Of a stretch of 64,000 bases of DNA, positions 19,274 to 29,680 are shown one piece after another. The notes beneath the pieces were generated by a model. That model did not search any database. It was not told the origin of the DNA and was given only the letters and a program-made list of their open reading frames with translations. A program made the translations under genes and the position numbers. Location of the stretch: the NCBI RefSeq assembly GCF_000152945.2, contig NC_020830.1:1312501-1376500 (forward strand), given 5' to 3'. Each line of letters begins with the position of its first letter. Positions within the stretch are counted from its first letter, which is position 1. The DNA comes from Polaribacter sp. MED152 (GTDB taxonomy: Bacteria > Bacteroidota > Bacteroidia > Flavobacteriales > Flavobacteriaceae).

Positions 19274-20540
19274 AATTAATTGTAGTTCCAATATTTTCTT
19301 CACTTTCAATCCAGATATTTCCTTTATAATAAGTAATAATTTTCTTTACAATAGATAAGCCAATTCCTGGTGAAGAACTGTTATTGTCTAACTTAGAAAA
19401 TACTTTAAATACCTTATCAAAATACCCTGGTTTTATACCTATACCATTATCTTTAATGCTAAATTTATAATAATCATCTAAGTCTTCGAAACCTATTTCT
19501 ACTATTGGGTTCTCTTTGTTATTATAGATAATGGCATTCTGAATTAGGTTTTTAAATACCAACTTATACCTCCAAGAATTACCAGTAATAGAAGGCAAAT
19601 TTTCCTGAACATTTACAACAACATTATCAGGTATAGAAATACCAATTACAATATTTTGAACCAATTCATTCAGATCTATAATTTTATCTTTAGCATGTAC
19701 TTTATCTACTGTAGAGTAATCTAAAATTCCATCAATTAGAGAATCCATTTTTTCTACGTTAAACAAAATTTCATCTAAATGATTTAAATTTTGACTTTCT
19801 AAACTTTCTTTTAAATCGGTTTTACACCAAGATATTAAGGTATGAATATTAAGTAATGGCGATTTTAAATCATGAGACACCATTTGGGTATACTCATTAA
19901 TTTGCTGGTTTTGTTTTGCTATATTTTTTAAAAGAGCTTCCTCGCTTTTTTTCTGATTTTCTATGAGTGTTTCTTGCTCTTTTCTTTGAATAATATTCAC
20001 TAACATACTTGCAAAAACAAAAAGCAAATTCTTTTCATCTTCAGAATATTTATGAATTTTCTCAACAGAATCGAACCCTACAAAACCTATAAGTTCATTA
20101 TTTTTAATTTTAGGGATGGCAATTAAACTCTGTATGCCTTGTGGTTCTAAAATAGCTCTTAAACCAAATTCTCCATCTTCAGGCAATTTACTTACATCCT
20201 CTATATAAAAAGCTTCTCCTTTTTTATGCGATTCTAGCCATTGGTGAATAAAATCAATAGGAATATTTTGTAAATTATCTATTTCTGGCTCTATACCTTC
20301 TTTACACCATTCAAAAGTATTAGATGTGGTATTATTTACTAAATCATAAGAAAATACATAACTTCTATCTGCGCCTACAAAGTTACCAATTTGCTCTAAT
20401 GAACTCTCTATTAAAGAAGTAACATTGCTTAAATCTGCATTAATATATTTTGTTGAAATACTAATTAATAATTTCTGAAATCTTAATTGGTAATCAATAA
20501 TTTGGTCTTTTTCTGCTTGAGAGGTATTTTTTTGAGCCAT
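19251..20540 (-). CDS. GAF-domain sensor histidine kinase
   Basis: Cytoplasmic sensor kinase of 429 residues without transmembrane segments. A GAF domain spans about 20-190 (VGADRSYVFSYDL, GFVGFDSVEKIHKYSEDEK), followed by a coiled linker. The dimerisation/phosphoacceptor box is MVSHDLKSPLLNI with H223. The ATPase domain has the N box (NLIQNAIIYNNK), G1 (IKDNGIGIKPGYFDKVF) and G2 (PGIGLSIVKKI). The GAF is of the type that follows PAS modules in Bacteroidota light/redox or small-ligand sensors; the ligand is unknown. No response regulator is adjacent, so it is an orphan kinase here. Confidence 0.92.
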   Translation of the reverse strand: MAQKNTSQAEKDQIIDYQLRFQKLLISISTKYINADLSNVTSLIESSLEQIGNFVGADRSYVFSYDLVNNTTSNTFEWCKEGIEPEIDNLQNIPIDFIHQWLESHKKGEAFYIEDVSKLPEDGEFGLRAILEPQGIQSLIAIPKIKNNELIGFVGFDSVEKIHKYSEDEKNLLFVFASMLVNIIQRKEQETLIENQKKSEEALLKNIAKQNQQINEYTQMVSHDLKSPLLNIHTLISWCKTDLKESLESQNLNHLDEILFNVEKMDSLIDGILDYSTVDKVHAKDKIIDLNELVQNIVIGISIPDNVVVNVQENLPSITGNSWRYKLVFKNLIQNAIIYNNKENPIVEIGFEDLDDYYKFSIKDNGIGIKPGYFDKVFKVFSKLDNNSSSPGIGLSIVKKIITYYKGNIWIESEENIGTTINFTVLKQS

Positions 20541-20745
20541 TAAAAATGATCTATTTGTAATTCTATTTTAACAATGAATTGATAACAATTTTATTATACT
20601 TAACACATAAAACAGCTATAGCTAGTTTGTACGATTAAACTTTAAATTTGATAATACTTCTAAGTTATAAAAAATTGTACAATCTTGAATTTTATTCGAT
20701 AAAACTTATGTTAAGGTTAAAAAGCTAGTAGATTGTAACTTGTAC

Positions 20746-21927
20746 TTAGTTGTACTCAAAATTACCAAATTCGCTTTTAATAGTAAGTTTTTTGGTTGAT
20801 GCGTCTTCTACTCTACCAACAATTTTAGCATCCACATTAAATGATTTAGAGATAGCAATAATGTCTTCTGCAATTTCTGGTTTTACATAAACCTCCATTC
20901 TATGTCCGCAGTTAAATACTTGATACATCTCTTTCCAATCAGTTTTTGATTGTTCTTGTATCAATTTAAACAAGGGTGGAATTTCGAACATATTATCTTT
21001 TATAATATGTAAGTTATCTACAAAATGTAAAATTTTAGTTTGTGCTCCTCCAGAACAATGAATCATTCCATGAACTTCATTAGAGGAGAATTTAGATAAA
21101 ATCTCTTTAATTATTGGTGCATAAGTTCTAGTTGGCGATAATACTAATTTACCAGCATCTATTGGCGAGTTTTTGACTTCATCTGTTAGTTTTGTGTTTC
21201 CTGAATATACCAAATCAGAGGGTACAGCAGCATCAAAACTTTCAGGATATTTATCTGCTAAATACTTATGAAAAACATCGTGTCTTGCAGAAGTTAAGCC
21301 ATTAGAACCCATACCTCCATTATATTCTGTTTCGTAAGTTGCTTGGCCAAAAGATTCTAAACCAACAATTACATCACCTGCTTTTATATTTGCATTATCA
21401 ATAACGTCATTACGTTTCATTCTTGCTGTAACAGTTGAATCTACAATTATTGTACGTACTAAATCACCTACATCTGCAGTTTCACCTCCTGTTGAATGAA
21501 TAGTTACACCGAACTTCTTTAAGTCTTCAATAAGCTCTTCTGTTCCGTTTATAATTGCTGATAAAACTTCACCAGGTATTTTACTTTTGTTTCTACCAAT
21601 GGTAGAAGAAAGCATAATATTATCTGTAGCTCCAACACATAATAAATCGTCTATATTCATGATTAAAGCATCTTGTGCAATGCCTTTCCATACAGAAATA
21701 TCACCAGTTTCTTTCCAATACATATATGCCAAAGAAGATTTTGTTCCTGCACCATCTGCGTGCATTATTAAACAGTAATCATCATCATTTGTTAAATAAT
21801 CTGGAACTATTTTACAAAACGCTTTAGGAAACAAACCTTTGTCTATATTCTTTATAGCATTATGAACATCCTCTTTAGAGGCAGATACTCCTCTTTGTGC
21901 ATATCGTTTTGAAACTTCTTGACTCAT
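20746..21927 (-). CDS. purM: phosphoribosylformylglycinamidine cyclo-ligase (AIR synthetase)
   Basis: Purine biosynthesis step 5, closing the imidazole ring of AIR using ATP. The 393 residues include the PurM signature regions YAQRGVSASKEDVH, MHADGAGTKSSLAY, IAQDALIMNIDDLLCVGA and STGGETADVGDLV. It is about 50 residues longer than E. coli PurM (345), which is usual for Bacteroidota. A -7 box TAAATTTG (complement of 21945-21952) sits 18 bp before the start codon, directly after the GSIII terminator, so it is transcribed alone. Confidence 0.95.
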   Translation of the reverse strand: MSQEVSKRYAQRGVSASKEDVHNAIKNIDKGLFPKAFCKIVPDYLTNDDDYCLIMHADGAGTKSSLAYMYWKETGDISVWKGIAQDALIMNIDDLLCVGATDNIMLSSTIGRNKSKIPGEVLSAIINGTEELIEDLKKFGVTIHSTGGETADVGDLVRTIIVDSTVTARMKRNDVIDNANIKAGDVIVGLESFGQATYETEYNGGMGSNGLTSARHDVFHKYLADKYPESFDAAVPSDLVYSGNTKLTDEVKNSPIDAGKLVLSPTRTYAPIIKEILSKFSSNEVHGMIHCSGGAQTKILHFVDNLHIIKDNMFEIPPLFKLIQEQSKTDWKEMYQVFNCGHRMEVYVKPEIAEDIIAISKSFNVDAKIVGRVEDASTKKLTIKSEFGNFEYN

Positions 21928-21961
21928 ATTGTAGTATTATGCTGCAAATTTAGTGTTTTAC

Positions 21962-21988
21962 AAAAAAAATCCCACTTAAAAGTGGGAT
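21962..21988 (-). terminator. terminator after GSIII gene
   Basis: The hairpin ATCCCACTT/AAGTGGGAT (21969-21977 with 21980-21988) is followed on the minus strand by eight T. It lies directly after the GSIII stop codon and before the purM promoter. Confidence 0.85.
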
Positions 21989-21996
21989 GATTTCTA

Positions 21997-24180
21997 TTAT
22001 CTTGTAAACAATAATTCTCTATATTTTGTTAATGGCCAAAGATTATCATCTACCATTGTTTCTAATTTGTCACAATGCATTCTAATTTGGGCAAAATAAG
22101 GCTTCACTTTCTTACTATAGGCTTGTGCAGATTTTAAACCTTTTAAACCTTTGGCATTTCTTCGTTCTTCTATCATTTTTAAGGTTAAAGCATTTATTTC
22201 TGTGATGTGATTAGAAATAATCATAATCAATTCTATCTGCTCTTTGGCTATCTTTTTAAATTCATCCCCAAAAATTTCTTTTAAATTCTTAGTATTCTCT
22301 AGTAAAGTATTTTGATAAATTATAGCAGTTGGCACAACATGATTTCTAGCTATATCTCCTAAAACCCTACTTTCTATTTGAAGTCTTTTAGTATACTGCT
22401 CTATATCTATTTCATACCTTGCTTCTAACTCAACTTTATTCATTACCTCCATTTCTTCAAATAACGAAACAGTTTGTTTTGCCGTTTTTATCTGAAGAGC
22501 TTCAGGCGTTGTTTTATTATTACTTAAGCCTCTCTTTTTGGCTTCTTTCTCCCAAGCATCTCCATAACCATCACCTTCAAACCTAATATCTTTTGAGTCT
22601 TTAATATATTCTCTTAAAACATTAAATATAGCCTCATCTTTTTTCAAGTTTTTATCATCGATTAAAGCATCAACTTCAGTTTTAAATTCTTTTAGTTGCT
22701 TGGCAACAATTGTATTTAAAACAGTCATAGGTATTGCTGAATTTGCAGAAGAACCAACAGCTCTAAACTCAAACTTATTGCCTGTAAACGCAAATGCTGA
22801 TGTTCTATTTCTATCTGTATTATCTAGTAAGATTTCAGGTATTTTACCAATAATATTTAATTTTAAATCGGTTTTTTCTTCTGGTGACAATTTACCTTTG
22901 GTTACATTTTCTAATTCATTTAAAACATTAGATAATTGGCTACCTATAAAAACGGATATAATTGCAGGTGGTGCTTCGTTTGCTCCTAATCTATGATCAT
23001 TACTTGCAGAAGCAATTGAGGCTCTTAATAATTCTTCATTTTCATAAACTGCCTTTATAGTGTTTATAAAAAAGGTTAAGAACTGTAAATTTTTCATTGG
23101 TGTTTTTCCAGGGCTCAATAAATTCGTGCCATCTGGAGTAGATAAAGACCAATTGTTATGTTTACCTGAACCATTGATTTCTGCAAAAGGTTTTTCATGA
23201 AACAATACTTTAAAGTGATGACGCTTAGAAACTTTTTCCATAACATCCATCAACAAAGAGTTATGATCTACTGCTAAATTAGCTTCCTCAAAAATTGGTG
23301 CTAGCTCAAATTGATTTGGAGCTACTTCATTATGTCTGGTTTTAACTGGTATACCTAACAACATACATTCTTGCTCTAAATCTTGCATAAAACTCATAGC
23401 CCTTGCAGGTATTGTACCAAAATAATGATCATCTAATTGCTGACCTTTTGCTGGTATATGACCTAATAAAGTTCTACCTGTTAATATTAAGTCTGGCCTT
23501 GAATTGGCCAAAGCATCATCTATCAAAAAATACTCTTGCTCCCAACCTAAAGTAGCATTTACTTTAGTTGCATTTTTATCAAAGTATTTACAAACTGCAG
23601 TAGCATGGGTATCTATAGCTTGCAGTGCTCTTAATAATGGTGTTTTGTTATCTAAAGCTTCACCTGTGTACGAAACAAAAATTGTTGGGATACATAATGT
23701 AGTTTCATATATGAAGGCTGGAGATGTTGGGTCCCAAGCTGTATACCCTCTTGCCTCAAAAGTATTTCTAATGCCTCCATTAGGAAAACTAGAAGCATCT
23801 GGCTCTTGCTGTACTAATTGTTTTCCATCAAACTTCTCCATAGCCAAACCACCGTTAATAGATTCAAAAAATGCATCGTGTTTTTCTGCTGTAGCTCCTG
23901 TTAAAGGTTGAAACCAATGTGTATAATGAGTTGCGCCTTTAGAAATTGCCCAGTCTTTCATGCTAACTGCAACCTGATCTGCAATTTTTCGATCTATCCT
24001 TGTTCCTTTCTCAATTGCGTTACTCACACTATCATAGGCAGCTCTAGTTAAATATTGTTGCATGGCATGTTTATTAAAAACATTCTGACCAAACAATACA
24101 GATCTTCTTTCTTTTTCTATAATTGAAACTGGCTTTCTATTTAAAGTTTCTTGTAATGCAGCAAATCTAATTGTTGACAT
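21997..24180 (-). CDS. glnN: glutamine synthetase type III (GSIII)
   Basis: Makes glutamine from glutamate, ammonia and ATP. The 727 residues are the GSIII length, far above GSI (about 470) or GSII (about 350). Family regions include RRSVLFGQNVFNKHAM, GATHYTHWFQPLTG, TLGWEQEYFLID, GIPVKTRHNEVAPNQFELAP and EINGSGKHNNWSLSTPDG, which carry the glutamate and metal ligands. GSIII was first described in Bacteroides and is typical of the phylum. It is divergent from a GSII gene across 164 bp. A -7 box TATCTTTG (complement of 24216-24223) precedes it, without a clear -33. Confidence 0.97.
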   Translation of the reverse strand: MSTIRFAALQETLNRKPVSIIEKERRSVLFGQNVFNKHAMQQYLTRAAYDSVSNAIEKGTRIDRKIADQVAVSMKDWAISKGATHYTHWFQPLTGATAEKHDAFFESINGGLAMEKFDGKQLVQQEPDASSFPNGGIRNTFEARGYTAWDPTSPAFIYETTLCIPTIFVSYTGEALDNKTPLLRALQAIDTHATAVCKYFDKNATKVNATLGWEQEYFLIDDALANSRPDLILTGRTLLGHIPAKGQQLDDHYFGTIPARAMSFMQDLEQECMLLGIPVKTRHNEVAPNQFELAPIFEEANLAVDHNSLLMDVMEKVSKRHHFKVLFHEKPFAEINGSGKHNNWSLSTPDGTNLLSPGKTPMKNLQFLTFFINTIKAVYENEELLRASIASASNDHRLGANEAPPAIISVFIGSQLSNVLNELENVTKGKLSPEEKTDLKLNIIGKIPEILLDNTDRNRTSAFAFTGNKFEFRAVGSSANSAIPMTVLNTIVAKQLKEFKTEVDALIDDKNLKKDEAIFNVLREYIKDSKDIRFEGDGYGDAWEKEAKKRGLSNNKTTPEALQIKTAKQTVSLFEEMEVMNKVELEARYEIDIEQYTKRLQIESRVLGDIARNHVVPTAIIYQNTLLENTKNLKEIFGDEFKKIAKEQIELIMIISNHITEINALTLKMIEERRNAKGLKGLKSAQAYSKKVKPYFAQIRMHCDKLETMVDDNLWPLTKYRELLFTR

Positions 24181-24286
24181 AATCTAAATTTTTAAGGTCT
24201 ATTTTAATTATAAAGCAAAGATACCCCTTAAAAATTAGGGATAAAGTTTTTTTTATATCATTTTTTAATTTTTACCCCCTTTTTTT

Positions 24287-24316
24287 TTGATATCAATTTA
24301 AAATATTTGATTTTTG
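24287..24316 (+). promoter_or_regulatory. probable promoter of GSII gene
   Basis: TTG (24287-24289), 19 nt, GATTTTTG (24309-24316): correct spacing with one mismatch in the -7 box. It lies about 28 bp before the GSII ATG in the shared divergent region with GSIII. Confidence 0.45.
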
Positions 24317-24344
24317 TACCATTAACATCTTACACTCAAGAATT

Positions 24345-25370
24345 ATGGCAAAAATTAAATTAGAATACATTTGGTTAGATGGATATTTTCCAACTCAGAA
24401 CATGAGAAGTAAAACCAAAGTAGAAGAACATGAAGATTTTCAAGGAACAGTTGAAGAATTAGGTATGTGGTCTTTTGATGGATCATCTACAAAACAAGCT
24501 TCAGGAGGTTCTTCAGATTGTTTATTAAAACCAGTTGCAATCTATCCAGATCCTGCAAGAATTAACGGTTATTTAGTAATGACTGAGGTTTTAAATGCAG
24601 ATGGTACTCCACATGTTTCTAATGGTAGAGCTACAATTGAAGATGAAGATAACGATTTCTGGTTCGGTTTTGAACAAGAATACTTTATAATGGATACAAA
24701 AACGCAATTACCTCTTGGTTTCCCAATTGGTGGTTATCCTGCACCTCAAGGAATGTACTATTGTTCTGTAGGTGGTAAAAATACACATGGTAGATTATTA
24801 GTTGAGAAACATGCAGATTTATGTATCGAAGCTGGTTTAAACTTTGAAGGTATTAACCAAGAAGTTGCTTCAGGTCAGTGGGAATTTCAATTATTTGCTA
24901 AAGGAGCTAAAAAAGCCGGAGACGAAATTTGGATTGCTCGTTATTTATTAGACAGATTAACTGAGCAATATGGTTACTATATAGACTATCATCCAAAACC
25001 ATTAGGTAAAGATATGGACTGGAATGGTTCTGGTATGCATGCAAACTTCTCTAACACAACTTTAAGAACTTGTGGTTCTCAAGAAACTTATGAGAAAATT
25101 TGTGAAGCGTTTAGACCAGTTGTAAAAGAGCACATTGCTGTTTATGGTGAGTTTAACGACCAGCGTTTAACAGGTGATCATGAAACAGCTTCGATCAATG
25201 ATTTCTCTTATGGAATTTCTGATAGAGGTGCATCAATTAGAATACCAATTATTACCGTAGAAAAAGGTTGGAAAGGTTGGTTAGAAGACAGAAGACCTGC
25301 TTCTAATGGTGACCCATACAAAATTGCTGGTAGAATTATTAAAACTGTAAAATCTGCTAACATTAGCTAG
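24345..25370 (+). CDS. glnA: glutamine synthetase type II (eukaryotic-like GSII)
   Basis: Second glutamine synthetase, 341 residues. It opens KLEYIWLDGYFPTQNMRSKT and contains ELGMWSFDGSSTKQASGGSS, the FGFEQEYFIMD metal site, GINQEVASGQWEFQ and DWNGSGMHANFS. These are the eukaryotic/GSII signatures. The beta-grasp N-domain and catalytic domain look complete. GSI-type adenylylation control is not expected in GSII. Being divergent from GSIII suggests alternative enzymes for different nitrogen states, but nothing here shows which conditions. A strong terminator follows. Confidence 0.96.
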   Translation: MAKIKLEYIWLDGYFPTQNMRSKTKVEEHEDFQGTVEELGMWSFDGSSTKQASGGSSDCLLKPVAIYPDPARINGYLVMTEVLNADGTPHVSNGRATIEDEDNDFWFGFEQEYFIMDTKTQLPLGFPIGGYPAPQGMYYCSVGGKNTHGRLLVEKHADLCIEAGLNFEGINQEVASGQWEFQLFAKGAKKAGDEIWIARYLLDRLTEQYGYYIDYHPKPLGKDMDWNGSGMHANFSNTTLRTCGSQETYEKICEAFRPVVKEHIAVYGEFNDQRLTGDHETASINDFSYGISDRGASIRIPIITVEKGWKGWLEDRRPASNGDPYKIAGRIIKTVKSANIS

Positions 25371-25395
25371 ATTGTAATAGTATTTTATACAAATG

Positions 25396-25427
25396 AAAAA
25401 CTCCGAAATTAAAATTTCGGAGTTTTT
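25396..25427. terminator. bidirectional terminator between GSII and DUF4136 genes
   Basis: A perfect 15-bp inverted repeat (25396-25410 with 25413-25427) is built on CTCCGAAATT/AATTTCGGAG, with A- and T-runs on the outer sides. It lies between convergent genes and can serve both. Confidence 0.9.
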
Positions 25428-25446
25428 TTATATAGAATAATTACTA

Positions 25447-25986
25447 TTATTCTTGACTTGGAGGATATCTAGAAATAATTTCTTTAACAAATAGCTGAAT
25501 TCTCTCTTCCTTCTTTTCTACATTTTGCATTTTTAAAGCTCCAGTTCCAATTCCTTGCCAAATCAACTCTTTTTTATCTTTATCTATAAAATCTACGAAT
25601 AGTGTGCCTTCTGTGTATTCAGATACACTTACATTATTGTTCATTCCACCCCACATCCAAGGGTTCCAACCCCATCCAAAACCATAACCCATATTAGTTT
25701 GGTTTACATTCACTTTTCTACGAGATTTTGTAAAAATACTAACCAACATATCTGGATTATCCGATTTCGTAAAACCCTTTGCTAAAAGTTCAGTTTCAAT
25801 TGCTCTTAAAACACGTTTTTTATCCAAGCTAGAAATATCAGCTTTATCTATACCTGTTTTGTAAAAAGCAAAAGTTTTGTATTTGTTAAAATCTGCTTTG
25901 GTATCATAATCTGTTACCACCTTTACAGTATTACAAGAACTGAATACAATAACTAAAGCAAACAGAAGAGGTTTTAAATTTTTCAT
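25447..25986 (-). CDS. DUF4136 lipoprotein
   Basis: Start set at the ATG giving MKNLKPLLFALVIVFSSC, a lipoprotein signal peptide with C18 as the lipidated residue; an upstream in-frame ATG adds 13 residues that do not fit. The mature part begins NTVKVVTDYDTKADFNKYKTFAFY, typical of DUF4136, which is widespread as envelope lipoproteins. It ends with a conserved-looking ELIWQGIGTGAL and VKEIISRYPP. A Gly/Trp/Asn-rich stretch (GYGFGWGWNPWMWGGMNNN) sits in the middle. Function unknown; located at the periplasmic face of a membrane. Confidence 0.88.
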   Translation of the reverse strand: MKNLKPLLFALVIVFSSCNTVKVVTDYDTKADFNKYKTFAFYKTGIDKADISSLDKKRVLRAIETELLAKGFTKSDNPDMLVSIFTKSRRKVNVNQTNMGYGFGWGWNPWMWGGMNNNVSVSEYTEGTLFVDFIDKDKKELIWQGIGTGALKMQNVEKKEERIQLFVKEIISRYPPSQE

Positions 25987-26153
25987 AGAGATATCATTTA
26001 ATAAGTTATTTACTCTAAGATACAAGCAATAAGTATGCCAAAAAAAACCTAACCTTTAAACTTAAGTTAAAGCTATTTTAAAACTCATAAAGAATCGTGT
26101 AATTTTTTAAGATTTTCGTAAATTGCAGCACTAAATTCAAAGTTTTATTACGA

Positions 26154-29100
26154 ATGGAACAAATACCTGCTTACAAACCTAAACATAAAGTAAGAATTGT
26201 AACTGCTGCTGCCCTTTTTGATGGGCATGATGCTGCCATAAATATTATGCGTAGAATTATTCAATCTACAGGTGTAGAAGTAATTCATTTAGGGCATGAT
26301 AGATCTGTAGAAGAAGTGGTCAATTGCGCCATACAAGAAGATGTAAATGCCATTGCAATTACATCATATCAAGGAGGTCATAATGAGTATTTTAAATATA
26401 TGTATGATCTTTTAAAAGAAAAAGGAGCAGGCCATATTAAAATATTTGGTGGTGGAGGTGGAGTAATTCTACCAGAAGAAATCAAAGAATTGATGGATTA
26501 TGGAATTACTAGAATTTATTCTCCTGATGATGGACGAGAGTTAGGTTTACAGGGAATGATTAATGACTTGGTTCAAAAATCTGACTATGCAATTGGTAAT
26601 GAACTTGATGTAGAATTATCAGATTTAGCGAAAAAAGAAATCGGTGCCATTGCTAGAGTAATTTCTTCAGCAGAAAATTTTCCTGAAATTGCAAAAGATA
26701 CCTTAGACAAAATACACACTAAAAATGAAAACTCAAAAACACCAGTATTAGGAATTACTGGTACAGGTGGTGCAGGTAAATCATCTTTAGTAGATGAATT
26801 AGTAAGACGCTTTTTAATCGATTTTCCTGAAAAAAGAATTGGTTTAATTTCTGTTGATCCTTCAAAAAGAAAAACTGGTGGTGCACTTTTAGGAGATAGA
26901 ATTCGTATGAACGCGATAAATAATGAGCGTGTTTATATGCGTTCTTTAGCAACTCGTCAATCTAATTTAGCATTATCAAAATATGTGAATGAAGCTGTTC
27001 AAGTTTTAAAAGCAGCTGAATTTGATTTAATTATTTTAGAAACTTCTGGAATTGGGCAATCTGATACAGAAATTATAGAGCATTCAGATACTTCTTTATA
27101 TGTAATGACTCCTGAATTTGGAGCTGCAACTCAATTAGAGAAAATAGATATGTTAGATTTTGCTGATTTAGTTGCCATAAATAAGTTTGATAAAAGAGGT
27201 GCCCTAGATGCAATTCGCGATGTAAAAAAACAATACATGCGAAACAACAATTTATGGGACGTTCATATGGATGATATGCCTGTTTTTGGAACAATTGCAT
27301 CTCAATTTAATGACCCAGGAATGAATACGTTATACAAACGTATTATGGATAAGCTAGTTGAAAAAACTGATGCTGACCTACATTCTAAAATAGAAATTAC
27401 AACAGCAATGTCTGAAAAGATATTTGTAATTCCACCTGCTAGAGTTCGTTATTTATCAGAAATTGCAGAGAACAATAGGGCTTATGATAACAAAGTAGAT
27501 GAACAAGTAATTGTTGCTCAAAAATTATATGGAATTTATCAAACGATTTTATCTTTAACAGATGTCATTTCGACTGAAATGGAGAAATCTCTATTAAGTA
27601 AATCTGGACTTGAAAATGATGAGATCCTGAAACAAGTTCAGGAGGATGACAAAGAATTTGTAAAGTTACTTTTAGCACAATTCGAAAAAGTAAAAATGAA
27701 CTTAAATCCATACAATTGGGAAATCATTCTGAATTGGGACACCAAAGTTCAAAAATATAAAGACCCTATTTACTCTTTTAAAGTAAGAGATAGAGAAATA
27801 AAAATTGAAACGCACAGCGAATCACTTTCACACACTCAAATACCAAAAGTAGCTTTACCTAAATACCAAGCTTGGGGAGATTTGTTACGTTGGAATTTAC
27901 AAGAAAACGTTCCTGGAGAATTCCCATATACAGCAGGTTTATATCCTTTTAAAAGAACAGGTGAAGACCCAACAAGAATGTTTGCTGGTGAAGGTGGACC
28001 TGAAAGAACCAACAGACGTTTTCATTATGTAAGTTTAGGAATGGATGCGAAAAGGCTTTCAACAGCTTTTGATTCTGTAACTTTATATGGTAATGATCCT
28101 GGTCATAGACCTGATATTTATGGTAAAATTGGTAATGCAGGTGTATCTATTTGTTGTTTAGATGATGCCAAGAAATTGTATTCTGGTTTCGATTTAAGTC
28201 ATAATATGACTTCTGTTTCTATGACCATTAACGGTCCTGCACCTATGCTATTAGGTTTTTTTATGAATGCAGCCATTGATCAAAACTGTGAAAAATACAT
28301 TATAGAACATAATCTTGAAGCTGATGTTGAAGCAAAATTCAAGGAAATTTATGATGACAATGGAATTGAAAGACCTAAATACCAAGGTGAATTACCAGAA
28401 GGAAACAATGGTTTAGGATTGATGCTTTTAGGTTTAACAGGTGATTTAGTTTTACCAACGGATGTTTATCAACAAATTAAAAAAGATACCCTAGCACAAG
28501 TTAGAGGTACTGTACAAGCAGATATTTTAAAAGAAGATCAAGCACAAAATACTTGTATATTTTCTACAGAATTTGCCTTGCGCCTAATGGGAGATGTGCA
28601 AGAATATTTTATAGAAAAGCAAGTTAGAAATTTTTATTCGGTTTCTATTTCTGGATATCATATTGCAGAAGCTGGTGCAAATCCAATTACACAATTAGCA
28701 CTTACACTTTCTAATGGATTTACTTATGTAGAGTACTATTTAAGTCGTGGAATGGATATCAATAAATTCGGACCAAACTTATCTTTTTTCTTCTCTAATG
28801 GAATAGATCCAGAATATTCAGTTATTGGTAGAGTGGCTCGTAAAATTTGGGCGAAAGCCATGAAAAATAAATATGGTGCTAATCCTAGAGCACAAATGTT
28901 AAAATATCATATTCAAACTTCTGGGCGTTCTTTACACGCTCAAGAAATTGATTTTAATGATATTAGAACTACACTTCAGGCTTTATACGCTATTAATGAC
29001 AACTGTAATTCATTGCATACAAATGCATATGATGAAGCAATTACAACACCTACAGAAGAATCTGTAAGAAGAGCAATGGCTATACAGTTAATTATTAATA

Positions 29101-29603
29101 AAGAATTAGGTTTATCTAAAAACGAAAATCCTATTCAAGGTGCTTTTATCATTGAAGAACTTACAGATTTAGTAGAAGAAGCTGTGTTATTAGAGTTTGA
29201 TAGAATTACAGAAAGAGGTGGTGTTTTAGGTGCTATGGAAACCATGTATCAGCGTTCTAAAATTCAAGAAGAAAGTTTGTATTATGAAACTTTAAAGCAT
29301 ACTGGAGAATTCCCAATTATTGGTGTAAATACTTTCTTAAGTTCTAAAGGATCTCCTACAGTGCAACCTGCAGAAGTGATTAGAGCTACTGAAGAAGAAA
29401 AGCAACAGCAAATTAAAACGAAGGAATTATTGAATAAAGCAAATCCGAAAAAGGTGGCAGAGCAAATTAACATATTACAAAATGCTGCTATTAATAACGA
29501 AAATCTTTTTGATAAACTGATGGAAGCTACTAAAGTTTGTTCTTTAGGGCAAATTACTGAAGCCTTATTTAAAGTAGGTGGACAATATAGGAGAAATATG
29601 TAG
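26154..29603 (+). CDS. icmF: fused isobutyryl-CoA mutase (IcmF) with internal repeat-derived segment
   Basis: B12-dependent acyl-CoA mutase that carries its own G-protein chaperone. Order of domains: cobalamin-binding (about 10-145; FDGHDAA with base-off ligand H25), MeaB-like GTPase (about 195-460; P-loop [10 protein letters not shown] with K209), linker, then mutase TIM barrel (about 560-1149). The substrate region [31 protein letters not shown] matches IcmF rather than methylmalonyl-CoA mutase, which has Tyr/Arg there. IcmF interconverts isobutyryl- and butyryl-CoA. At 1149 residues it is somewhat longer than I expect for the family. Residues 471-499 are encoded by an in-frame 87-bp palindromic element (separate entry) located between the GTPase and mutase domains. 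A terminator follows. Confidence 0.94.
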   Translation: MEQIPAYKPKHKVRIVTAAALFDGHDAAINIMRRIIQSTGVEVIHLGHDRSVEEVVNCAIQEDVNAIAITSYQGGHNEYFKYMYDLLKEKGAGHIKIFGGGGGVILPEEIKELMDYGITRIYSPDDGRELGLQGMINDLVQKSDYAIGNELDVELSDLAKKEIGAIARVISSAENFPEIAKDTLDKIHTKNENSKTPVLGITGTGGAGKSSLVDELVRRFLIDFPEKRIGLISVDPSKRKTGGALLGDRIRMNAINNERVYMRSLATRQSNLALSKYVNEAVQVLKAAEFDLIILETSGIGQSDTEIIEHSDTSLYVMTPEFGAATQLEKIDMLDFADLVAINKFDKRGALDAIRDVKKQYMRNNNLWDVHMDDMPVFGTIASQFNDPGMNTLYKRIMDKLVEKTDADLHSKIEITTAMSEKIFVIPPARVRYLSEIAENNRAYDNKVDEQVIVAQKLYGIYQTILSLTDVISTEMEKSLLSKSGLENDEILKQVQEDDKEFVKLLLAQFEKVKMNLNPYNWEIILNWDTKVQKYKDPIYSFKVRDREIKIETHSESLSHTQIPKVALPKYQAWGDLLRWNLQENVPGEFPYTAGLYPFKRTGEDPTRMFAGEGGPERTNRRFHYVSLGMDAKRLSTAFDSVTLYGNDPGHRPDIYGKIGNAGVSICCLDDAKKLYSGFDLSHNMTSVSMTINGPAPMLLGFFMNAAIDQNCEKYIIEHNLEADVEAKFKEIYDDNGIERPKYQGELPEGNNGLGLMLLGLTGDLVLPTDVYQQIKKDTLAQVRGTVQADILKEDQAQNTCIFSTEFALRLMGDVQEYFIEKQVRNFYSVSISGYHIAEAGANPITQLALTLSNGFTYVEYYLSRGMDINKFGPNLSFFFSNGIDPEYSVIGRVARKIWAKAMKNKYGANPRAQMLKYHIQTSGRSLHAQEIDFNDIRTTLQALYAINDNCNSLHTNAYDEAITTPTEESVRRAMAIQLIINKELGLSKNENPIQGAFIIEELTDLVEEAVLLEFDRITERGGVLGAMETMYQRSKIQEESLYYETLKHTGEFPIIGVNTFLSSKGSPTVQPAEVIRATEEEKQQQIKTKELLNKANPKKVAEQINILQNAAINNENLFDKLMEATKVCSLGQITEALFKVGGQYRRNM
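27564..27650 (+). repeat. palindromic repeat element inserted in frame in icmF
   Basis: 87 bp (29 codons exactly) bounded by GTCAT and ATGAC. Inside are two small palindromes: ATTTC-GACT-GAAAT at the left and TCCTGAA-ACAAG-TTCAGGA at the right. The left end (GTCATTTCGACTGAAATGGA) and right end (GAGATCCTGAAACAAGTTCA) strongly resemble ends of a short dispersed repeat I associate with intergenic DNA of Flavobacteriaceae; that is recollection, not a search. It encodes a charged segment ([18 protein letters not shown]) in an interdomain linker, where it would be tolerated. Confidence 0.7.
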
Positions 29604-29626
29604 AAGGAAATACTTTTAGATAATTT

Positions 29627-29657
29627 AAAAAATCCGTACAATTTGTGCGGATTTTTT
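29627..29657 (+). terminator. terminator after icmF
   Basis: AAAAAATCCGTACA pairs with TGTGCGGATTTTTT (29627-29640 with 29644-29657, one G-U), followed by the A/T tract. It is placed 24 bp after the icmF stop. Confidence 0.85.
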
Positions 29658-29680
29658 ATCTTTAATGAAAAATTTAAAAA

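Noticed and set aside
23504..23911. 135-residue rightward ORF inside the GSIII gene
   Set aside because: It lies wholly within a well-conserved gene on the other strand; its composition is that of a shadow frame.
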